Source: Diphasiastrum complanatum
Taxonomy: Eukaryota; Streptophyta; Lycopodiopsida; Lycopodiales; Lycopodiaceae
Direction of reading: 5' to 3'
Length of the DNA stretch: 64,000 nt
Assembly: GCA_029204225.1 (NCBI GenBank)
Contig: CM055105.1
Span: forward strand, 9,953,744-10,017,743
How positions within the stretch are numbered: the stretch's first letter is position 1; every line of letters begins with the position of its first letter. Under the pieces are notes generated by a model. That model ran no database searches and was not told the origin of the DNA. It was given only the letters and a program-made list of their open reading frames with translations. Shown here piece after piece: positions 1 through 10,212 of this stretch. Made by a program: the position numbers and the translations under genes.

Positions 1-345
1 GAGTCATCTTCTCTCTTCTCTATCTCAATTCATGCTTATACATGGTTCTCTTGGGTTCTACTATCCATTGGTGCACTACCTTGGTGATTGCTTGCAATTA
101 TATGTGTAGAATGATCTATATTTGTTATTTTTGGATCCACACGTGTGAAATACAGTACTTGCTGGTTTTGTACGGACATCAACAGTACATAATCATTTCA
201 TTCAAGTTTGATCAAGTTCTATTAGTGTTTGCATCTCAAATTGTGTGTAGATGCTGACAACATTGGTGAAATTGGTAGTGTATTTTTCTTTCTAACCAAA
301 GATCATTCAAGTAGATTGGATCTTAAGGATCTGAAATCTTTCACA
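1..345 (+). repeat. 5' LTR of A1 (right-hand 345 of about 650 bp)
   Basis: Direct repeat of 5356-5706, ending in CTTTCACA immediately before the PBS. It carries the palindrome CACACGTGTG at 138-147; the same site in the 3' LTR (5492-5501) has become CACACATGTG. The U3 part, including the TATA box, lies left of the window. Confidence 0.92.
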
Positions 346-945
346 TGTTATCAGAGCTTGTGTTTCAGGTTATGAAGGAGGAAATCAGATCTATCAATGA
401 TTTGGTGAAGATATCAAGTCTAGAGCATGCTAGAGAGGATTCTACACCAAAATCGGATTTTTTGCTTTTGTAGATTGGATTTTTTGTAGATCAAAACACT
501 AAATAGGTCAATATACTTGTTCAATTCCATTTTTTGAATTCACATGCTGGATTTGGCCAATTTTTGGATCATTGGTTCAGCCTAAGTGGTGGCTTATAGA
601 TTGCATATCAAATTTTCAGCATTTGCATGTAGATTTGGAATAGTCAATTTTTTGTGATTTTGTCAAAACCCTAATTTTGATTGGATCTCTAGATAGTGAG
701 GTTGCTGGACTTCATTTGAGTGTGTTTCAATCTTAGGAAGTGGCAAAAGTCATTAGATTGAGGATAAATCATAGGTTGATCAAGATTCCATGATTCTATG
801 TGTTGATTTGCTTGGATAAGTGCTAGAAGAGAATTTGTGAGATAGTTTCAAATCTTGGTGATTTCTTTTGAAAGCATTTGTTGTTGTTCAAAAAAGTGCT
901 TTGTTCATTGAAGCAGGTTGAAAGAGAAGATCAGGTCATTGCTAC
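346..945 (+). other. A1 PBS and untranslated leader
   Basis: The PBS begins directly after the LTR at 346 (TGTTATCAGAGC, one base off the usual TGGTATCAGAGC). It is complementary to the 3' end of plant initiator tRNA-Met and would prime minus-strand synthesis. The following 580 bases hold no coding region and lead to the gag ATG at 946. The same leader occurs at 20738-21336 (reverse) and in shortened form at 24837-25291. Confidence 0.85.
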
Positions 946-3409
946 ATGGCAACCTCAATTGGAGTCATGTTGGAAGCCAATGATAGGCTTACCTCAAGTA
1001 ACTATTCATTATGGAAAGTGAGGATGGAGTCACTTCTTGAGATCAATGATGTTTTGGATATTGTTGTAGGTTTGGAGGAGAGACCAGCAACACAACAAGA
1101 TCAATTGAGGTATGACAAGAGGGCCAAGAAGGCTCTACACATGATAAAGATGAATGTTACCAATGAACTTCTCAAGGAAGTTGGTAAGTGCACATCATCT
1201 TTGGAAGCTAGGAATTCATTGAAGAAGCTTTATGAATCCAAGTCTACTTCTAGAGTGTTGACTCTAAGAAGGCAAATATTTTCTTGTTTGCAAAATAATG
1301 AAGAAAGTCCAAGTACTTTTGTTTTGAGAATGAAAGCATTGAATGATGAGTTAGCTTGCATAGATGAAAGCATTAAGGAAGGAGAACTTATTCAAGTGAT
1401 TCTTAATGGCTTGTTGGATGCTCATGCTAACATTGTTCAAAGTATTGCTATTCAAAAGACTTTGCCAAGTTTGATGGATCTTCAAGAAATCTTGATCAAT
1501 GAGGAATATAGGCTTCAAGCAAGAGGTGGATCTACATCGACACTTCAAGAGGATGCTATGTTCACAAAGGGCAAATTCAAGGGCAAAACCAAAAGCAAGT
1601 GGTCTAAAGGGCAAGATCAAGTGGATGCTTCTTCAAGTGGCAAAAAGAAGGATAGATCAAAGCTCAAGTGCTTCTATTGTGGCATCAAAGGACACTTTGC
1701 AAGTGAGTGCTACAAGAAGAAGAGAGATCAAGGAGACAAGCAAAGTAATCTTACTCTTGATGAGGATGGTTTGGATGTGCAAGATGCAAATGATTATGCT
1801 TTTGTGATGTCTTCATGTATGCTTGCTAATGATGGAGATCTAGATCCTCGGTGGATTGATAGTGGAGCAAGTTCACACATGACCTTTCACAAAGAGTACT
1901 TCACTTCTTTGTTGGCATATGGAGATGACAAGAGGGTGATCTACACGGCCAATGATGGTGAGTGTACAATCAAAGGGATTGGCACAATTCCTATTTCTCT
2001 CTCTACAAATGGAATGGTCATTTGGAGGATGTCTTGTTTATTCCATCTATTACCAAGAATATGCTTAGTGTGAGTCAAATGCTAAGTAAGGGCCTCAAGG
2101 TGGAGTTTGATGGAGATGCTTGTTTGATCAAAAGGAAGGATGTCTTGATTGGAAAAGATAAAAGACAAGGGAAGTTGTTCAAACTTGATGCTTGTGTTAT
2201 TGCTAACCAAGTTGGATGTGTTGCAAGGGAGCATATTTCTATTCAAGAGGTTTGGCACAAAAGGCTGGGACACCTCAACTTCAAGTCATTGGAGGTAATG
2301 GCAAGGAAGAAGGTTGTGATTGGTCTTCCAAGTTTCTTAAGTAATGACAAGCATGTTTGTGAGTCTTGTGCTTTGTCTAAGTCACATAGACTACCTTATA
2401 CTAGACCTATTTCTAGAGCTACAAAGCCTTTTCAACTTGTACATTCAGATATTCATGGATTTACTACAATTAGCAATAGTGGAGCTAAGATGTATGTAAC
2501 ATTCATTGATGATTCTAGTAGATTTTGTTGGATCTATCTACTAAAGAGCAAGGATGAAGTGTAAGAATGCAAGGGAGAACCAATTCTCCACAAAGATCAA
2601 GTGCTTGAGAGGTGACAATGGTGGTGAGTACATATCTAACAAGTTCAAGGCCTTTTGTGATGAGCATGGGATCAAGAGAGAGTATACAACATCAAGGACC
2701 CCACAACAAAATGGAGTGGCTGAAAGGAATAATAGAACTTTATGTGAAAGTGCTAAATCTATGAGGTTAAGTGCTAATCTTGACAAACCATTTTGGGATC
2801 AAGCTTTGTTGTGTGCCAATTTCTTGTGCAATAGGTGGCCGAGTGCTATTTTGGATGGAAGGACACCTTTTGAAATGCTATTCAAGAGAAGGCCGAGTGT
2901 CAACTTTCTAAGAACCTTTGGATGCACATGCTATGTCAACATTACTCTTGATGATAGGACCAAGGAGGATCCATCTTCAAGAAGAGGTATTTTTGTTGGA
3001 TATAGTGAGGTGAGTAAAGCCTACAAGGTTTACATTCCTTCTACTAACAAAGTGATTGTTGGTAGAGATGTCATTTTTGATGAGGGAAACATTCCAAAGG
3101 TGTCTTCAAGCATGATTGATGGTAAAGTAGATGGATCTAGCATTCTTGATGTTGATGAGAAGGATCCTACTTTGGATGGTGGTGATGATGGACCTTCATC
3201 AAGTCAAAAGCCAAGGAGAACATCAAGAGAAAGACAAGTACCTTCAAGGCTCACATACGATCAAAAGGGTAAGCAAGTAGTTTCTGGAAATTATGTTGCT
3301 TTCCTAACCTTTTTGGATGATCCTACAAGTGTAGATCAAGCAAAGAAAGAAGAGGAGTGGATCCAAGCAATGGATCTTGAGTATCAATCTCTTATGAAAA
3401 GTGGAACAT
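946..3409 (+). pseudogene. A1 gag-protease-integrase, frameshifted, RT missing
   Basis: Start of a copia polyprotein. Frame 946-2073 holds the gag (UBN2-like) domain, a zinc knuckle CFYCGIKGHFASEC and the protease motif WIDSGAS. One base is lost near 2010 relative to A2, moving the frame to 1962-2564, which has the GAG-pre-integrase HHCC zone (WHKRLGH, CESCALSK) and the first integrase Asp (HSDIHG). A roughly 20-base deletion near 2563 shifts into frame 2554-3409, with RGDNGGEY and TPQQNGVAE completing the D,D35E triad. The copia-specific linker follows, and homology to RT ends at about 3409, just after the LMKSGT stretch. Seen directly by comparison with A2 and B. It cannot give a functional polyprotein. 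Confidence 0.9.
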
Positions 3410-4472
3410 CTTTTGGAGGATCTTCTTGTGTACATGGAGCTATGCAAGTGGATGGATGTTATCTTGCTATAAAATCAAGTAATGGATCCGGAAAACAAAT
3501 TTTTTTCAATGACTTTGATGGTCAAGTTGAAGATCAAGAGGTTGATCTCAAAGCGCTTCAACTAGTCAAAAGGGAAGTTGGCAATTTGGAGCTAGTCAAG
3601 AGCATCAAAGGAGAGGTAATTGGCAAAGCTGTTATGGTTCTATTTTTGCAGCATATTGAAGACTCAAGTAAGTGAAAGGAGCAGCAAGGAAGTGTTTTTC
3701 AAGTTTACTTTACTTGTTCTATCTCATGTTTGAGCAATTTCATGTGGATGTGTGCAAATTGTCAAGATATGGTAAAACTAGCTACATTGGTGAGCATTGT
3801 TTTGATGTTGGATTTGTACTAGCATTCTTGGCTGATTTTGCTGATGGAAATGAAGCTATTGGAGGTTCATTATGTCACTCATCCATGGCTAAGTTCTCAA
3901 GTGTTGAGCTACTTGGTGCCAATACTTGGAGATTGTCAATTTTTGGTGAATTCATGGTCATTTTCTTGTGTCAAGTAGATCTTGAAGATGGACTAGTGCA
4001 AACTACTTGGTTTATGGAGTCATGTGGTGCTGGATTGACATCATTAATGTACTCACCTACTCATGGATTTCCAAGGTTTGATGGTTTCTTGTGGCAAGAT
4101 GAAGATGGAGGCTCATTCATGGAGTATCATGGTGGATACAAGGCAACAAAGGACAAAGGAGGAGGAGACATGCAAGTAGAAGTTGATCACTCACATTTAT
4201 TGTTTGTTTGCTATATTTTTCCAGAGAGTTCAGAGCTGGAAGCATGGTGGAATCATCTCACTTACATTCTATTTGATTCTTCATGTTCTAGTCACATTTT
4301 TACATGTAAAATTGATGTAAGAAATAGTGAAGCATCCCAAGTGGACACTACTCTCTATATCAATTATGGTTGTTTCTATTTTGAGCATTACATGATCATT
4401 GAAAGGAGATCTATTCGTAGGAAGAAGATCATTCTTATGATGGATCAAAGTTCTATTGGCAAAAACTATGCT
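3410..4472 (+). other. Foreign 1.06-kb block replacing the A1 reverse transcriptase
   Basis: In A2 and B the sequence between the LMKNxTW and HWKLGKR motifs is about 0.88 kb of RT. In A1 the same flanks enclose about 1063 bases without RT motifs and without similarity I can see to anything else in the window. The block is unusually open: the upstream frame runs on to 3675, and from 3672 another frame is open to 4490 (first ATG 3726, about 254 codons), rejoining A1 sequence near 4473. The predicted peptide is rich in Ser, Gly, Phe and Cys. I see no domain, signal peptide or clear membrane segment. It could be transduced host cDNA, a piece of another element joined by template switching, or open by chance. 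Confidence 0.7.
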
Positions 4473-5056
4473 AGGAGCATTGGAAGCTAGGAAAGCGAGT
4501 TTTGAGGTACATCATTGGAACTCGAGATTTTGGCATATTGTATGAGGGATCATCACCTAATCTTTTTGGATTTTCAGATTCGGACTATGCTGGAGATGTA
4601 ATGGATAGGAAATCCATTAGTTCTTATTGTATTTTCATAGGCGATGGAGCTATATCATGGATGTCAAAGAAACAAGCCACTATCTCATTGTCATCTACTG
4701 AGGCCGAGTACAAAGCTCTTACACATTGCACAAAGGAGATGGTATGGATTAAGAGGATGATCAAGGATCTTCACTTACTGGATTTTTTAGAGAGCCCAAT
4801 CATCTTTTGTGACAATCAATCAGCCCAAAGAATGGCATCCAATCCTATCTTTCATGCGAGGAGCAAGCATATTGAGATACAATATCATTTTGTGAGGGAG
4901 TGAGTCATTGCAAAGGAGGTGGAGCTTCAACATGTGTCTTCAAGGAATGTGTAGCTGATATATTCACCAAAGCATTGGGAGAAGACTTGTTCATGAAGCA
5001 TAGGACTTCACTTGGAGTATTATCAAAGTCTATGCTAAAACTAGTTGAAGAGGGAG
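4473..5056 (+). pseudogene. A1 RNase H remnant and polypurine tract
   Basis: Homology to copia resumes at about 4473 and runs through the RNase H core (SDSDYAGD, WMSKKQATISLSS, EAEYKAL, CDNQSAQ). A CGA to TGA change stops the frame at 4903. A single-base deletion near 4943 separates the C-terminal tail, which is still recognisable as VADIFTKAL and LGVLSKSML. The purine run GAAGAGGGAG just before 5057 is the plus-strand primer site. As in A2 and B, the original stop codon falls inside the first bases of the LTR. Confidence 0.88.
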
Positions 5057-5706
5057 TGTGAAAGATTCAACTAGTTTCATCATATTTTGCAATATTTTCA
5101 TATTTGGCATATTGAGGCCAAAACTTGTTTTAGACTTAGAGATTGACTTTTCAAAGTTCATTAGTCTAAATTTCATTTGAATAAACACTTTTTGAAAGTG
5201 TGGGAAAGATAGAATGCGCGTTTGAGTAGATTCAATTTGAATAAGTTGGGTACATTGAATCTAGACCCAAAATTGGTAGGGTTAGCATTTTGGTGGGAAA
5301 GCCAAGTGGCCAAATAGAGTTTGGACCTACTATAAAAGGATGTAACTCGTGGAGAGAGTCATCTTCTCTCTTCTCTATCTCATTTCATGCTTATACATGG
5401 TTCTCTTGGGTTCTACTATCCATTGGTGCACTATCTTGGTGATTGCTTGCACTTCTATGTGTAGAATGATCTATATTTGTTATTTTTGGATCCACACATG
5501 TGAAATACAGTAGCTTGCTGGTTTTGTATGGACAAAAACAGTACATAATCATTTCATTCAAGTTTGATCAAGTTCTATTAGTGTTTGCATCTCAAATTGT
5601 GTGTAGATACTGATTTTTCTACATTGGTGAAATTGGTAGTGTATTTTTCTTTCTAACCAAAGATCATTCAAGTAGATTGGATCTTAAGGATCTGAAATCT
5701 TTCACA
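5057..5706 (+). repeat. 3' LTR of A1 (650 bp)
   Basis: Runs from TGTGAAAGATTC to GAAATCTTTCACA, giving TG...CA ends. TATAAAAG at 5331-5338 fits a promoter TATA box with transcription starting about 25-35 bases downstream. Same length and ends as the two LTRs of A2. Confidence 0.93.
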
Positions 5707-6718
5707 CAGGTTGACCCATTGGATCCATTGGCACTGGTCTCGGTTATATCTCTTGTTGTGCAACTGCTAATTTGGGAAGGTGTGGTGCTTGATTCATTGT
5801 CCTTCTTGTTACTAATCGTCCAGATCTCAGATTCATCCTATGGTAGAGTCTAAGGTTATTGGATCTTGCTGTCTGGATCTTATGGGTCTGATCAATTTGA
5901 TAGGCCGGTATTGAGGATTCAGGTCTCTTATGACAAAATTTTCAGAATTCTCACACATGTGGGAATGATCCACAAGTATGATTGATCTTATTAAGCTTTA
6001 TGATTAGCACAATAACCTGATTCTAGATTGAATAGCAAGATCTAGTACGGAATTTATGGCTTACCCACAATCTATCATGCTAAGAATCAGAGAATGATAG
6101 CTTTAAGCTACAAATGAGCAAAAGTAGAAGAAAATAGTGTATAAGCGTTAGCCTCAACATGAGTTAGATAGAGATAGAGATAGAGATATTCAAGCAAATA
6201 TGATATAGATCCAAAATGGCATGGAATAGCTACAAAGCTTTGGTTCTTCATCAAAGATTATGAGAATAGCTACACATATTTATGGAGTTTGAGATAGCTC
6301 GAGGTAGAACCCCATCCATCCACCTTTCACTAAAGTGGAAACTAGAGTCTAAGTGACATTTGTCACATCTCATGCATGTATCTCTACCTACTTTTACCAA
6401 GTGTCTTATTTCTAACTAGAATTGTACAAATCATCATGCATGTGTCCATTTCACTTTGTGCATGCCTTGCATGTCACTATGGATCACTTACAATAAATGC
6501 ATGTGATATGCCACGAGTTTCTACAAGCATATTAATGCTATTTCTAAGTCTACAATTTATATGCAAGTTGTATTCAACCAACTAGACATGTGAAACCCAT
6601 ACAGCTCAAGTTCCATCTAGGCCAAATTTGGCATTTACATTTATGAAACAACATACTTGCATAGTAAAAAGTTAGTAACAAGCCTAAAGTCAAGATAGAT
6701 TATTTTTCAGTTTCAACA
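5707..6718 (-). repeat. 3' LTR of copia F, end hidden by A1
   Basis: Read on the minus strand it starts TGTTGAAACTG right after a short purine-rich AGGAG. The first 57 bases recur at 8148-8204, which marks them as LTR. About 1.0 kb is present. It contains a GATAGA short tandem run near 6170-6190 and several CATGCA words. The end with CA was not located. Confidence 0.65.
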
Positions 6719-6732
6719 CTCCTAAAAACAAT

Positions 6733-7450
6733 CTATGTTGACTTGAACATGGATCTTGGTATTACTCCAAGATTGGCTCTATGCTTGATGAAGGAATTGT
6801 TGCTCAAAGGTTTGGTGAGCAAATCTGCAATACAAAATGATGTGTCCATGTGCTCCAAGTAGATTTCCCCTACTCCAATGAGCTTCTCTCTCACGAAGTG
6901 ATGTGCAACTTTGATGTGTTTGCTCCTTGCATGGAATATCGGATTGTTGGCAAGGGCTTGTGCCGAAATGTTGTCACACATGATCATAGGTAGATCGTCT
7001 TCCATGATTAACTTTAGCTCCACTAGAAACCTCTTGATCCAAAGCACTTCCTTTGTTGTAGTAGTGAGTGCCTTATACTCAACTTCACAAGATGAGAGTG
7101 ATACAGTATCCTGCTTTTTGGAAAATCAGATTCCTAAGAGTGATTATTCTAGAAGTATTCTTTGCTTCATAGATGGACTTAAGTGAAAGCATCTTTAGCT
7201 ATGGTGCAAGATCCTATCTCTCTCAAAATTTCATTAGATACATTCATCTTAATGAAATGTAGAGCCATTCTAGCTCTTTTCTTGTACTTTGGTATTTCAA
7301 GCTGTGCTTGAGGCTCCTCCTCAATACCCAGCACAATGTCCGTAACATCCTGGAGTATTAAAATAGACTCCATTCTAACCTTTCAAATTGAGTAGTTAGA
7401 GGTACTTAGTCTTTCATTTGCTTCTAGGAGATATCCTCCCACAAGTGCCA
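6733..7450 (-). pseudogene. Copia F gag fused to RNase H by internal deletion
   Basis: On the minus strand an ATG near 7450 begins a gag of the copia type (LLEANERLS, KVRMES, MALHFIKMNVSNEILREIG). A stop replaces the conserved Trp before KVRMES, and a frameshift follows near 7180. At about 7120 gag (LRN-IF) joins RNase H (KKQDTVSLSSC), and the frame 7047-6733 continues with CDNISAQALANNP and ADLLTKPL to the natural C-terminus. Everything from the gag middle to RNase H is missing. No product is expected. Confidence 0.85.
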
Positions 7451-8204
7451 TTATGTGAAGACTTCTTAGTTATTGGACAATAATATGTTTGAGCTTGTTC
7501 CAATCAGACTTAATGTTGCTGCTCTATTTCACTATAGGTATTTTCAAGGATGTGCTACCTTCCTATGTGAAAAACTTGCAGCTGTATTTGAGATGGATCT
7601 CAAATATTCCACAAAACAAGATTTTCTAGATCAGACACTCAAAATGGATTGAGGCACTTAGACAAGTTTGAATCCTACTTTTGGCACGTGTGAAATGCTT
7701 CAAAAGAAAACACTAATAATACTCAGAAGGCTCAAAGGTGTTCAATTAACATCAAACTTAGTCTTGATCTTCAGTTTCCTATGTAGGATGCTCAAAACAA
7801 TGGATTCAGAACAAAGCAATATTGAATCAAATAAAAAATGGTCACTCAGATTTTGGACCTCTCCCTACCCACTTTAAGATCTTATTACTCTTGATAGACA
7901 CAAATTGATTTGGTATCAATTTCTATTAAAACCACAACTCATAAGCTTTCCATCAAGCTATAACACCACTATCTTTGGATCAACTAGCAAGGAAATAGAA
8001 GAGACTAAAAATCTCTGATTTTTACACGTGTGGAATTTCAAAATTCCGTACTATCACTATTCAGACCTGAAAATTCAGTTTCAATCCGATTTGATCCAAA
8101 CACTTTTCAGAAAAAAGGTAAAGAAAAGTAAATAACAGCCTTTTTGTAGTAAAAAGTTTGTAGCAAGCCTAAAGTCAAGATAGATTATTTTTCAATTTCA
8201 ACAT
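7451..8204 (-). other. Copia F leader and 5' LTR stub
   Basis: Non-coding sequence upstream of the gag ATG, ending at the right in 57 bases that repeat the start of the 3' LTR (8148-8204 versus 6662-6718). Most of the 5' LTR and the PBS are deleted. CACGTGTG words are present at 7684-7691 and 8025-8032. Parts resemble the leader of copia C. Confidence 0.6.
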
Positions 8205-9370
8205 CTTATGGTGGTTTTTCCTTGATTACTTTTTACTCCTTGCACTGATTGTCTTGAGATTTTGATACTAGCTAGATCTGATACAGATCTTTCCACTAAT
8301 CTAGTCTGTGAGGGTTACTAGTGCGAGGGTTGGCGGTGCAAGGGTTCTTTAGCTATTTTGCAATAAAAAAACCTTGATATCTCTCTGATTACTGGGATAT
8401 AACTCTCGCAAGGATTACATGAGCTTCATCTAAGATAGATCTGACTTTGAAAATCTCTGCGAGGGTTAACTCCTACATTAAGTAAAAATTTTACTATTTG
8501 CGAGAGCTCAAAACCACTATTTTGGCTTGATCTTTACCAATAATCAGTACTAATTCTTGCAGGCTTCATCATTGATGGATAATGATATTCTGAATCGATT
8601 GGAGTGGTTTGCAAGAGCTACTTTTGTTAGAATTTTCTAGATCCTCAAATTTTAGAGATTTTTCAGCACCTAAATCCTATTTTCTGCTCACTAGAATCAA
8701 ACTAACTCTTGCAGACTCCTTTTGTGTCCTAGTCTCACTGAGATGGAACTTCAAAATTCTCTGCGAGGGTTCTTGACCACTAGAACTGAAAATTTTAGTG
8801 TCTGCGAGGGTTCTTGGTATTTTTCCATTTTTTTTCCACTGGGAACTCTCACATAGGCACTCAGATTACTATCGCAAGCTCTATTGTGTCCGGTTCTCAA
8901 TGAGATGGAACTTCAAGGAGCTCTATAAGAGTATGAAGATTTGAATTTTTTTGGTTTTTTACAAGGATTTTTTGAATTTTTATGGTTTTTTTCTTTGATT
9001 TTTGCAATCTGCTTGGAACTAACTCTTGCAGACTTCTATGTAGGTTTGGGACAGTACCCTGGAGCTGTTTCCAGTCATGCAAGGGTTATCTCTTACTGGT
9101 TTTGGAGAAAACAAAATCTGATGAGAAATTTGGCTCTTTTTCCCTCCAAAATATAGATTGGTATGTTTTTTGGGGTTTTGGTTTGGATGTCAAGCCCTTA
9201 GAGGCTCTTCAGGGCCTCCTCTACCCTCTCACACCTCCTCCGCTAGCTGGGAATAGTCCAAACACAAGAAAATCCAAAAAACTAACTTTGCCTACCCCAA
9301 AATCCATCTAAAACTACTCTAAAAAGCAAGAAATAACTAAAATACAGCTATACGAGTTAGTGAGAACCTA
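8205..9370 (-). other. Gypsy G1 leader region with GCGAGGGTT motifs
   Basis: No coding region is supported; short frames on both strands lack recognisable domains. It lies directly downstream (on the minus strand) of the G1 PBS. The plus strand carries repeated words like TGCGAGGGTT: three spaced by about 14-15 bases at 8308-8346, then single ones near 8457, 8760, 8805 and 9077. Similar words occur in the spacer of gypsy G2 (about 13080-13130). Confidence 0.55.
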
Positions 9371-9388
9371 TCCCCGACAACGGTGCCA
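9371..9388 (-). promoter_or_regulatory. Gypsy G1 primer-binding site (tRNA-Asp type)
   Basis: On the minus strand, one base after the LTR end, the sequence reads TGGCACCGTTGTCGGGGA. This differs by two transitions from TGGCGCCGTTGCCGGGGA, the PBS known from Tat and Athila gypsy elements of plants. It identifies 9390-10212 as the 5' LTR of a minus-strand element and supports the lineage call. Confidence 0.8.
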
Positions 9389-9389
9389 C

Positions 9390-10212
9390 TGTAGGGTCAA
9401 GGTTTTTTTTAGTAGTAGCCCTCCCGCCTATCAACAAGGCTTAGAACACTGGATAGGTATCTAAGTATGTAAAGATGCCACTTTTAGATAGTTCTCTACT
9501 TCTTACACTAACACTACCCCCACTAACTCTACTCCACTAAATTGGTATTTGACATGATTTGTAGTGAGAGGGAGAGAGAGAGAGTTAGATGGATAGAAGG
9601 AGCATAGAAGGTAGAGGAATAGAGAAAAAGAGAGAGAGTGTGTGAGGAGGGAGGTTAGCTCACTTGCTCATCGTACTTGCTAAGGGAGAAACATAACCTA
9701 ATGAAACCAAAAAAGCATGAACTTGAAAGCAAATGAAAAATAACAAGAGCAATAGCAAGCATTGAATAGCAAATGAGGATGCTTCTCTTCCAAAATTGGT
9801 AGAGTTTCCTCCTTTTCATCAAGCATCGAATTAGAGTACAAGTGGTTCCTTTTTATAAATGGGGAAGGCCCTTGCCCCAAAATCCTATTGGCTAATATTC
9901 ACAATGATCCTAACCATTCATCTTGGACCCAACTTGATCCAAGGGTCCATAAAAAGTACATTAGAATTCACAAGATTCATGTGAGTCCAAAACTGGACCC
10001 AACTCTAAAAAAGTAAACTCTAAGTTTTAAAATGACTTTGGGCCTCAAGTTTTATTTTAATTACAAAGGGCCTAAGCCTATTATTTCTATTTACAATTAG
10101 CTCGCGTGTTCATTGGGCCATGGACTTATATGCACAGGAAGCCATGCCCTCACAGCACATTTATTATTGAATTTATTCCTTTGCTCACGTTGTGTTGGGA
10201 ATACCCCCAACA
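9390..10212 (-). repeat. 5' LTR of gypsy G1 (823 bp)
   Basis: On the minus strand it runs TGTTGGGGGTATT to GACCCTACA. It matches 26815-27636 (822 bp) along its length and 22542-23243 partly. It has a TATA-like TTTATAAAAAG near 9850-9862 and a long CT-rich stretch behind it. Its right end lies exactly against RT codons of gypsy G2, which shows that G1 cut into G2. Confidence 0.88.

Larger units (their letters stand above)
1..5706 (+). mobile_element. Copia element A1, rearranged, 5' end outside window
   Basis: LTR retrotransposon of the Ty1/copia order PR-IN-RT-RH. It contains a partial 5' LTR, a tRNA-Met PBS, gag, protease, integrase, a foreign block where RT should be, the end of RNase H and a complete 650-bp 3' LTR. 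Bases 1-345 match 5356-5706 with about ten substitutions plus small indels, so the insertion is not recent. The closest relative in the window is A2 (16149-21986), in the opposite orientation. The left target-site duplication lies outside the window and cannot be checked. It abuts copia F at 5707. Non-autonomous: frameshifts, a 20-bp deletion, missing RT and a nonsense codon. Confidence 0.9.
5707..8204 (-). mobile_element. Copia element F, collapsed remnant
   Basis: A minus-strand copia reduced to about 2.5 kb. Reading right to left it has a 57-bp stub of the 5' LTR (8148-8204), the leader, the first third of gag fused directly to the end of RNase H, and a long 3' LTR. The protein pieces are closest to copia C (34334-45621). 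The left end is hidden by A1, so no target duplication can be checked. Internal deletion removed protease, integrase, RT and most of RNase H. Confidence 0.8.

Noticed and set aside
3672-4490. Calling the RT-replacing block an envelope gene
   Set aside because: It lies inside pol rather than after it, and shows no signal peptide, membrane anchor or cleavage motif.
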